DNA of 64,000 nt. Source: Nelumbo lutea. Taxonomy: Eukaryota > Streptophyta > Magnoliopsida > Proteales > Nelumbonaceae. The notes under the pieces are model-generated. The model was not told the origin of the DNA. It worked only from the letters and a program-made list of their open reading frames with translations, and did not search any database. Positions 55,957 to 64,000 of the stretch are shown in pieces. Position 1 is the first letter of the stretch; each line of letters opens with the position of its first letter. Made by a program: the position numbers and the translations under genes. The DNA lies in NCBI GenBank assembly GCA_022828595.1, contig JAKGHH010000002.1, positions 110,310,855 through 110,374,854 of the forward strand, given 5' to 3'.

Positions 55957-56134
55957 CTTGGTAATCTGGTCGTCTTGAGGAAGCAATTATGCGAGAATTG
56001 CCAACTCGCGTACTGAATCTCCTCTTATGTGAGATCCTTGGGTGCCCATCCAATGAAGTACTAACCAGGTGCCACCTGATCGGAATGCTGCCACGAGCTG
56101 CAAATATAATATGCCTTAACGAGAGTGCCTCCAT
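55957..56134 (-). CDS. Predicted plastid membrane protein, first exon (transit peptide)
   Basis: From ATG 56134 to donor CCAAG|GTCAGC. It encodes MEALSLRHIIFAARGSIPIR and ends RIIASSRRPDYQ plus one base. The segment is rich in Ser, Arg and His with almost no acids, as in plastid transit peptides. A pyrimidine-rich stretch ending TGCAG just before the ATG may be a splice acceptor of a 5' UTR intron. Joining it to exon 47453-47822 would put that exon out of frame, so at least one more exon should lie between; I did not find it. That this exon belongs to the same gene is inferred from position and strand. Confidence 0.55.
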
Positions 56135-57229
56135 CCCTGCAGTTATGCAAGAGGAGAAGAAGATTTTTTATACTCGGTGCATAGTTATCACAAACAATAT
56201 CAGGTAAGCATGCTAAACGAATTTGATAAGCACAACCCCAAGTCAGACCTTGTCTAACCACGAAAAGTAAAAGAGAAAAGCAGACCTTCTGATAAAATGG
56301 CAATAGGAGACCAAACTCTCCCTTTTGTTTAACTGGTCCTGAGTGGTAACGCCCGTTGTTGGTAATTTCAGCCTTCTTTGCAGATTCTTAGTTGAGAATG
56401 GACAAACAAATAAATCAGTCCAGCAGGTTGATGTAACAAACATGCTGATGCATAACAATGATTGAAAAGGCAAAACAAGATAAATTTGGCAACAATGCAA
56501 AGTTGCAAATGAAACAAATCTCAACCCACATACTAACCATCACTCACCAAGTATTAAGATTAATAATACAATAAAGCTAGAATAAAGCTACAGATATGGA
56601 ATGAAATGCAGATTCGACTACAATCAACCAAACAGAACGGTGGATGTTCTAGTGCAGCTAAAGAAGAACTCAAAGGAGAAACCCTAGATCGGTTCCAAGT
56701 TGTAAAAACCACAACAAGTTCGCAATAAATATGAACATAGATTGCCAGCAAAAAGAATGAACCAACTTCGAAGTAAATCGAGGGAAAGACAGGGATTGAT
56801 TCAAAGGCAACTCATGAAATCACCTTCAAGGGTGGCAGGTCTGTTGACAACCGTCTCTGTTCATCGAAACCTCTGTCCGAGTCTTCTTTGTCCCTTCGAA
56901 GAGAAAGAGACGTGCAAGAATCAGAGATTTTTCTTTTTATTTGTCTGTTTATCGAGAGGGAACTGAAGTAAGGAAGATTTTTCATCGTTTCGTTTCGTGT
57001 GAATTGTGTTCGGGGGCATTTGGGCATATCTTGGACCGCACCATCCTGTTCGGCTGTTCCTGGAACGGATTGGGACCAGGACTGTCGACATCTCTCAATC
57101 TCAGTCTGAAAGGATCAGATACCAGCCACCTATTGAAGAATTCATTGAAGAACGGTTTCTCTGAGCCAGGATGAGCTGTAAATCTGCAACCAGCGGTACA
57201 GGACCAGGAGATGCTTGTAAACTACCTAG
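56135..57229. other. Upstream region of the membrane-protein gene
   Basis: Presumed 5' UTR, possible UTR intron and promoter on the minus strand. An open stretch at 56941-57174 on the plus strand has no recognisable domain. Confidence 0.45.
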
Positions 57230-58080
57230 AGGAATCCGGGCCAAGCTGGGCCTGGGGCAGGACCAGAGCCCTTGGGCCCTAGCATGTTACTTAGGTAATA
57301 AGCCCGGTTCAGCCAATGTCTAGCCCGGCCCAAAAGCTAATCTTGGTCTAACCTATGAATTTTATGGTTTGGGTTTAGGCTTGTGTCCAGGGCCAGCACT
57401 TAGGACTCGTATCAGGCTGTAAGGGTGCAAGTCAGGAGGTCTGGGCAAGGTTTTATCTCAACCCAGGCCCAAACCTAAGAATTGGGCTTAAGGCCCGAGC
57501 CTGAGGTTAAGCATGAAGTGTCTAATCCAGGCTTGAATGCACTGAAATTTGATACACTCAGGTTGGGCTTAAGCCTGAGCTGAGCTCCAGCTGGTCAATC
57601 AGACCATATTAAAATTTGGTATAAATGTATGTATGATTTATTAAAAGAAATATGCATGTATGCAAATATGTATCTATATATACATAATCGGTTAGACTTG
57701 GGTTGAGATAAGATTAGACCAGATTCAAATTACCTGAGAACTAGGCCTGAGCCCAGCCCTAGCCCACATAAAATTATAGGCTGAGTTGATCCGGGCTCAG
57801 ATTGGACCTACCCATGTTGTACCTTATATTTGGCCCTGAAATTTACGGGTCAGAACTGGACCCAAATGTTTTAAGCTTACCTTGGCCTCACCGGTCCACA
57901 ATACTTTTATCATGATATATATAATATTATTGTACGTAGAGATGTCTATTATATATAATATAAATGTGATAATACGAGGTATAATATATATTATATAAAA
58001 TATTTTGTATTATATAAATTATTCAATATTTTGCATAAAAGTCAGCCCAAAAAACTGGCCCAGCCCATGATCACCCTTAC
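57230..58080. mobile_element. MITE-like repeats rich in GGGCC/GGCCC, with TAAGGGTG ends
   Basis: The stretch 57419-58080 starts GTAAGGGTG and ends CACCCTTAC. Its arms are full of GGCCC/GGGCTTAAGCC phrases around an AT-rich core (57610-58030). Flanks do not show a clear target duplication. 57230-57418 is a related, partial copy. Confidence 0.55.
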
Positions 58081-58214
58081 ATGCGATATTGGTCACACTA
58101 GATTTCAACTTGATTTCCTTGAATTTTTTTTTTCGATTTCCACATACCCAATTTACCTCCTATCATTTGATGGGTCGGTATCTAGTACCATTTGTGTTGT
58201 ACCCGGGCCCGAAG

Positions 58215-58690
58215 TAGGGGTGGATTCGAGCCGAGCTGAGCTGAATAGTACGAGTCTCGAGCTCGGCTCGCCTAGGAAGTACAAGGCTCAAACTCGATTT
58301 GAACTAGAACCTTGAGCTCGAGCTTGGCTCGAGTCAAAAATTCGTAAGCTCGAGCTCGATTTGAAAAAAAATATATATATATATTTTATAAAAATAAAAA
58401 ATTATATATAAATATATTTTTTATTTGATATTTAAAAAATTAAGCATTATAATATTTTTATTATATTCGAATTCTAATCGAGTCAAAAACTCATAAGCTC
58501 AAGCTCAATTTGAAAAAAAATGCTTTATAAAAATAAAAAATTATATATTAAAAATATTTTTTATTTGATCTTTAAAAATTAAAAATTATAATATTTTTAT
58601 TATATATATATTTATTTTCTATAATTATATATATATATTTATTTATTTATTAATAATCGAGTCGAACTCGAATAACTAGAACTTGTGGCA
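58215..58690. mobile_element. GAGCCGAGCTGAGCT MITE-like element, one end lost
   Basis: Starts TAGGGGTGGATTCGAGCC, the usual hAT-MITE end, with CGAGCTCGGCTCG repeats and an AT core. A matching right terminus was not found. Confidence 0.5.
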
Positions 58691-58802
58691 TGTGGACCAG
58701 CCCAAGCCCAAGATCATTGAGACCCCGATGTGTGATTGGTGTTCGAAACCCAGATCATTGAAACCCAAATCCGTAGATAAGAGTGGTAATTGGTGTTTTC
58801 GT

Positions 58803-58870
58803 ATTGTGTTAAAGTAGAGGTATTCAGATACATGAATTGTGTTAAAGTAGAGGTATTCAGATAAATGGAT
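58803..58870. repeat. Two tandem 33-base units
   Basis: ATTGTGTTAAAGTAGAGGTA and the following TTCAGATA occur twice in direct succession, 33 bases apart. Confidence 0.8.
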
Positions 58871-59500
58871 TGATAAGAATACAATACTATTTATTTATTA
58901 TATAAGTAGAATAACATGATACAATCCATGTAATTTGTTTATTTAAACAGGTCATTTTTTATTGACCCGAGTCACACAACACGGCACAATATGGTCTTGA
59001 TAATACATTTAATTTTAATACTAAATGACACATATGAGGTATAACCTGAATAAACATGACTAACCTATTTAAATTAAACATTAAATAAATTTAAATAGCA
59101 AAATAAACATTCAATAATCAATTACCTAAACAAATTAATAAAAAACATTCAATGTCATCATTGCATATCATTAATATTATTTCATCTAAATATTTAATAA
59201 CATGGCAACATCTCTAAATATTGATAATTTAACTAGTCATAAACAAGCTATTTTTTAGTTCATAGCTCAAATTTAAATGGATTGATATAATTTAACAAGT
59301 CATAAACAAGCTATTAATTGTGCTAAATGGATTGATATAATTTTAACACCCACACAGCTAAGCTAAACCCAAATCCACTAACTTTGTGTCGTGTTTGAAA
59401 TATATTTTACATATTGTATTAAATATTGTGAGCTTTACCCTAGACCCCCCAACCTAGATGAAGGTGGGACTCGATCTTAAGTCCTCATTAGAATGAGACC
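58871..59500. other. AT-rich intergenic sequence
   Basis: Repeated TTTAACAAGTCATAAACAAG-type phrases (59228 and 59290) but no gene or element ends. Confidence 0.5.
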
Positions 59501-59636
59501 GGATCTGCTCCTCACACGCACATCCTACTATGCATTTGAGAATATTTCCCGTACTTATTAGTTGTTATTCGTTGGAGATATTCCCAATGCATGATGTGTA
59601 TGTTTGTGAGGCACCCATTTATGAGGAGCAAATCCC
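59501..59636. mobile_element. Small MITE-like element, copy 1
   Basis: GGATCTGCTCCTCA at the left and TGAGGAGCAAATCC at the right are imperfect inverted ends, and the core GAGATATTCCCAATGCATGA is shared with the copy at 61047-61204. Confidence 0.55.
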
Positions 59637-60835
59637 GCTTCCATTACAACCAACTAAAGGCTTTACCTGTAAGCTAGCTGGCGTTGGACCCGGCCCTCTC
59701 AGCTAATTAGTTGAATTTGAATTTGATGGCTGTTTCACAGGCTGTGAGATGAATTATAACCCCATGCCAACCTTAAAATGCATATGATCCACAATCATTC
59801 AATCTCTCACTTTGCATCTATGACTAGTATGAGATGATATTATTAGTCGCACGGCCTTCAAATTTGCAATAGGATCTCCTGAAAACAAAAACTTTGCAAA
59901 CACTCTAAAAGCAGGTGCATCCAGTAACATATTGGGAATATATCTCCCCATGTATCTGGCATACATATATGGAAGATCTTCCCACTGTGTGGTTGCACAT
60001 ACTATGCTCATCAAATTCAGTCTATTCATTCTATTCCTAATAGATCATTGAGGAAAAAACTTTGGCTCCGTTTGTTTGCGATACAAACGTTGAACCAGGG
60101 TATTTATGCACCTCGGTTCGCATTTGAGAGCATTTGTTTGAAACGTAAAAAAAAATGATTATCAAAGGAAAAATGCATTTTTTGACACTTTTATACTCTA
60201 AAAAGAGAGCATTACTATACCTATTTTTTAGATACAATTTTGTGTTCATTTGATAATTAACTTTTTGACCAAAATTGAGGCATTGAAGCATAAGATAGTT
60301 GGAGCATTTAATGATGGGCCCACATCTTTGCAATGATTTCAAACAAACACGATGAATGAAAAAAAGATTTAAAATGTGAATCGTATTTACATTCATGAAC
60401 CAAAAAATGAATAAATATGTAGTGTACATATTTGCATTTGCATTGCAACCAAACGAAGCATTTATCTCATCTTAGAAAAGAGGGAATGGCAAAATCTCAA
60501 TCTAAGCCTGTCGAAGTTGCACCTACCAAAACTATTGGTTGGATATTCACAAGAAAGATTGGACGCTTGAGAGAGCAAGAGTTTTGATGATGAAATATGA
60601 GTTTCCCTACATGATATTTCCTATTTCACGTCAAATAATGATGCTACCAAGTGCAAATCTTTGCATCTCCTTTGGATTAGATATATATTTTGATTTTCTT
60701 ACATGTGATTGATCTTGACTTGTAGTTTTTCAATGCAATAGCCAATAGGACCCATCCAAACTTTCGATATTAAATTAAAAATAATTATATTGCTTATTCT
60801 CACACATGCCAAAAAGTAGGTTCTTCTATGCGAGA
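59637..60835. other. Intergenic sequence, nothing recognised
   Basis: Short open stretches on both strands have no recognisable motif and AT-driven composition. No repeat ends were found. Confidence 0.5.
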
Positions 60836-61014
60836 TCAAATCAGGCTCCCACAAGATTTCCCCCCACAACGTTCCACAACACATTCCCATTGTGTATCAA
60901 GAATATCTCCCGATGATAATATCAGAAATGATGATATCATCATCGGGAGATGTTTCCAATACATGGCGGGGATGTGTTGTGGGACGTTGTTGGGTGGAGG
61001 GGGGGTTGATTTGA
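60836..61014. mobile_element. Foldback (near-palindromic) MITE
   Basis: A 179-base element that folds on itself. The outer ends TCAAATCA/TGATTTGA pair. The middle arms ACAACGTTCCACAACACATT and its partner GATGTGTTGTGGGACGTTGT pair with few mismatches. An inner perfect 13-base stem, ATCTCCCGATGAT (60905-60917) and ATCATCGGGAGAT (60939-60951), closes on a short loop. No coding capacity. Confidence 0.75.
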
Positions 61015-61046
61015 ACTCTTTGTATGCATCCTATCACCAATGAATC

Positions 61047-61204
61047 CAGATCTATTCCTCACAGAGCGCTCTTCACACCAATCTCACAATATATACCAAC
61101 TGCACATTAGCAACATCTTCTGTGCTTGTCTATCATTATTCATGAGAGATATTCCCAATGCATGATGGTATATGAATGTGAGGTCAGTGTGAGGAGCAAA
61201 TCCC
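61047..61204. mobile_element. Small MITE-like element, copy 2
   Basis: Ends AGATCTATTCCTCAC and GTGAGGAGCAAATCCC, with the same core as the element at 59501-59636. Confidence 0.55.
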
Positions 61205-61562
61205 AATTGGTCGTCACCAAATAACCCATTGATTCATCTAGCAACTAGTCCATAGCACCCAACCGTTATGGGGGCTAAAGCTACATAATCAACACCTATA
61301 AAGAAAATTCCAACTATCTTACAAATAAGTATTTGATGCATGTTAAATCAAAATTTCACCAGTCACATTTAAGATATCACATATTTATTTACTTTCAATT
61401 AGTTCTCATTTTACAAGGTATACCTGCCATTAAAAACTATAACACCTTAAAGATTTAATTGCGATTTATTACTTTATCACTAATTCAAGTTTCATGCACC
61501 ATAATCTGAAAATGACACAATTTCAGCTAAGTTTTAAAATTTTATTTCTCCCTAATGAGTAT

Positions 61563-62444
61563 TGATGCAAGGTGATTTGGCCCGACCTCGTAGCTCAGGT
61601 ACATGTAGGTGTGACCTAGCTCAAACAATGACTCAGCATGACAGCACAACGGACAAGAGCACAGCTGGGTGGGGAAGTCCCACCGAGTTCAGCAAGACAA
61701 CTCGACAGATAAACTACTCGCCGAAAGCCGCCTCGCCCGCACCTCCTCCCCGGGGTCAAGGGACTTCAGGGGGTCCCGAGTTCGGGGCACCCTGACCCAT
61801 TTTGAGACCTGAGCTCCTCCCAATGGACCTCGAGCCACTCCCAAGCAAGAACGTACCGATTCTTCTTTGGACCCCGAGGCACAAAGACCTCGGGTCGGCT
61901 AGCTCGGCATAACCGGCTACAGGCAGCCCGTCACTTAAGGGACGGCCCAGCTCAGGGCAATTCGTAGGAGAACAGCTCGATAAACCATAGGAGGGCTTCC
62001 TGCCTAACCGCCGTACCTGACAAACCTGCGAATTATAGGCATGTCCCCTCGCCGTGCCTGCCACCTTTAGAAAAGCGTCCCACACCTGATAGACACGTAC
62101 CCTGCATGACTGCCTCGCGTGTGCCACCTTAGCCCTGCCCGTAGTGACTACGACAGACTGACAATGGCGGTTATACCCGCTCTGTCAGAAGTCAGAGGGC
62201 CGTGAGCAACGAAATTCAGCTATAAGTAACTTACCCTCAAGGAACAAGGTATCTGAAAATCACTAGCGCAACCAACACTCTTAGCCTTCGTTCTCTCTTT
62301 GCTTCCTGTACGCAATACTAACTTAAGCATCGGAGCGTTCCCACCGAGAAACCCCCCGGGAGTTCTTCCTCCTTCCTCTCATTTTAGGTACATCTCAGAA
62401 GCCATGTGAGCGTCAGCTAGGAGTGACCGAATTGTGCTACATCA
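61563..62444 (+). repeat. 5' LTR of Tat-like element
   Basis: About 882 bases, from TGATGCAAGG to CATCA. TTTGGCATCGTCTGTGGGA directly after it is the primer-binding site (62445-62463). The partner LTR is outside the window. Confidence 0.72.
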
Positions 62445-62527
62445 TTTGGCATCGTCTGTGGGAATCGCTTCAAAAATCCTTTCTCTCTAAACTATTCTAG
62501 TTCCTTCTTCTTCCTTGAAACAATCCA

Positions 62528-62884
62528 ATGCTCATGGCTTCCTCTAGCAATGTCAGACGAAGCACGGAGATAGATAACTCTAGGGAACAACCCCAGCTTC
62601 CTACTGTCTGTATCGGACAGTTCACCGTCCCCCTCTCAGCGGACGGAATCACCAGCTTGAACGTACCTCTCACAATGGCACCTGTCATCGCCCCACTCCC
62701 CGCTACAGTCGGAATAACGTTCACCGAGCCTTCGGTCGTGCCCCCAGCGGTCAGCCCGAACCAGCTGGAGGACCTGGTGCAGTGCATGAGGGCCATGCAG
62801 GCTCAAATGCAACAGCTCCAACAACTTCAACTTTACCAACAACACGTACTGCACTGGGTCTTCCATCATCAGTATCAGCAGTAG
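62528..62884 (+). pseudogene. gag: Gag-like N-terminal fragment
   Basis: From ATG 62528 the frame encodes a Pro/Thr/Val-rich stretch and QAQMQQLQQLQLYQQ, a glutamine-rich helix found near the start of Tat-type gag. It ends at a TAG (62882) where CAG is expected from the surrounding Gln codons, and weaker Pro-rich coding continues to about 63090. The capsid core blocks are not visible, so this gag is truncated. Confidence 0.5.
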
Positions 62885-63358
62885 TTCCCCCAACTGCCCC
62901 AACCATAGCTTCAACAGCCTCAGCGCCTAGCTTCGTAGCAAGCCAAATCTCACCGCTAGAGCGAATACTTTGGCCGAGGAGAGGCCCCCCAAAATCTCCC
63001 AAAAAACCAAGCCTACCCCCACGGCAGATGGGACAGACCGTCTATCCCGATTTCGCCGCGGGCGGACAGGTCGGGAGGACCCCAGCTCGGTAGGTCTACG
63101 TCACCTCAACAGTCGAAGTTTGGAACCCCGATCCTTGAAAACCAGTTTGAGATTCTGGCAACAGATTCCAAGCAAGATCCTTCTGTCCGTAGCCATCACC
63201 AGCTTGGAGTATTTTTGCACTCAAAGATACTTGAAAGAAACTATATTTCATTAAAAAGGGAGTTCAGGTACAAGAGTTTTTACCCGAGCTCGAAGGCTCA
63301 GGATGGTACATTCATAGTTCAGAAAGGGAAAAGTTAAGTTACAAATATAAGGAGCAAA

Positions 63359-64000
63359 CTAATTCGGGGACTCTCCGCCTCTATCAGGGACCCCCTCGGG
63401 GATAGTGTCTGGACCGACATCCTTTGCTCCATCTTCAGGATCTTCATCCTCGGAGTCGGGGTTGTCTTTTGACTGATGCACGATGTCGTCAGTGAATTGC
63501 GAAGTAGTGATGGCGCTCGTGTCTAGCTCGGGGTAGAGGTGCCTAATCAGCCACCGACTGAGCTTGAAGCCCTTACGGTAGGCCTCCATCATCACATAGT
63601 CGAATCTCGAAGACTTGACGTAGTCAATGATGGCTTGGGTCTTGGCCTCCTCAAGAGCACATTCGAAGATTGCAGTCTTCTCCCTTATGTCCTCCTGGAG
63701 GTACCCCACTTCATGCTCCAACTTCCGCTTCGCCTCCTTGAGGCCTTGCACCTCGAGCTTCAAGGCATCCCGCTCAGCCTTGAGGCTGCTCACCTCGAGT
63801 CCTAAGGCTTCCTGACCGACCTTAAGGCCATTCACCTCGGCCCTCAACTTGTCCTTGTCTCGGGCCAGCTCTCCCTTCTCTGCCATTAACATCTCGATGA
63901 AGCTCTTTTGAGCCAAGGCATCACTCTCCAAGCGGTGAACCTGACAACGAGCTGCCCTCAACTCAGTATGGGCTGCACGAGACGACTCCTCAGCCTCCAG
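63359..64000 (-). CDS. Antisense coiled-coil protein of Tat-like element (5' end outside window)
   Basis: The frame is open from the window edge to TAG-type stop at 63359, at least 213 codons and intact. Residues encoded from 64000 to about 63650 form a long coiled coil with heptad Leu and alternating Lys/Glu (EVNGLKVGQEALGLEVSSLK, LKEAKRKLEHEVGYLQEDI). Next is a block with YRKGFKLSRWLIRHLYPELD, and then a very acidic tail (DSEDEDPEDGAKDVGPDTIP). Some Tat-group elements, such as Grande and RIRE2, are known to carry an antisense ORF; this looks like the C-terminal half of a 'putative gypsy-type transposon' protein. Its role is unknown. A(T)-rich 3' UTR sequence lies at 63240-63358. Confidence 0.7.
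   Translation of the reverse strand: MEAEESSRAAHTELRAARCQVHRLESDALAQKSFIEMLMAEKGELARDKDKLRAEVNGLKVGQEALGLEVSSLKAERDALKLEVQGLKEAKRKLEHEVGYLQEDIREKTAIFECALEEAKTQAIIDYVKSSRFDYVMMEAYRKGFKLSRWLIRHLYPELDTSAITTSQFTDDIVHQSKDNPDSEDEDPEDGAKDVGPDTIPEGVPDRGGESPN

Larger units (their letters stand above)
61563..64000 (+). mobile_element. Tat-like gypsy element, 5' part (runs off window)
   Basis: The LTR is followed by a primer-binding site, a short gag-like ORF and an antisense ORF. LTR ends and the GTGATTTGGCCC start resemble the element at 48391, so the two families are related. The base composition is clearly more GC-rich than the flanking DNA. Protease, RT and integrase are not seen before the antisense ORF begins. 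The element may be a non-autonomous derivative, or pol may lie beyond the window. Confidence 0.75.

Noticed and set aside
56941..57174. Possible plus-strand exon of 77 codons
   Set aside because: No domain or splice-site support; it lies in the likely promoter of a minus-strand gene.
60037..60429. Minus-strand 130-codon ORF
   Set aside because: AT-rich, Tyr/Ile/Lys/Asn composition, no motif; chance ORF in intergenic DNA.

Overview
The window is plant nuclear DNA from a large, repeat-rich genome, probably a woody dicot or magnoliid; I cannot place it more closely. There are no bacterial operons or ribosome binding sites. The content is intron-split plant genes plus every major class of plant transposon: Ty1/copia and Ty3/gypsy LTR elements, L1-type and RTE-type LINEs, a tRNA-derived SINE, and hAT-like and foldback MITEs. 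I infer at least eight rounds of insertion, many of them nested.

Layout. 1-9960: a decayed L1-type LINE on the minus strand, split by copia element 1 (293-5797) and by a gag-only 'TR-GAG' LTR element (6955-9603). 9961-25438: a rearranged gypsy element with two LTR arms facing each other around an ORF1-gag-partial protease segment. Its left arm is split by copia element 2 (12251-17723), and a hAT-like MITE (17942-18994) sits exactly on its primer-binding site. 25439-26405: a hAT-like MITE. 26492-42179: three minus-strand exons of a SET-domain methyltransferase of the ATXR4/SDG38 type. Their introns hold copia 3 (28015-38994), copia 4 nested inside it (31941-37004), a SINE and LINE remnants. 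The remaining SET exons were not found, so the gene either runs past the left edge, which would make the whole left 26 kb one intron, or is truncated.

43570-44815: a broken G-type lectin receptor kinase gene without its kinase domain. 45809-56134: minus-strand exons of an uncharacterised, probably plastid, four-helix membrane protein. Its introns contain an RTE LINE tail and a Tat-type gypsy element (48391-55124). 57230-61204: MITEs and a near-palindromic foldback element. 61563-64000: the 5' end of another Tat-like gypsy element, whose internal region carries an antisense ORF for a coiled-coil protein that runs off the window.

Only the two split cellular genes look as if they could be functional. 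All four copia elements, both gypsy pol regions and all LINE fragments carry stops, frameshifts or deletions. Copia 4 is the youngest, with LTRs differing at two of 290 positions. I did not find a convincing new biological system. The best candidates for a second look are the inverted gypsy structure with an extended tRNA copy at its junction, a conserved internal purine tract in all four copia elements, and the antisense ORF at the right edge.
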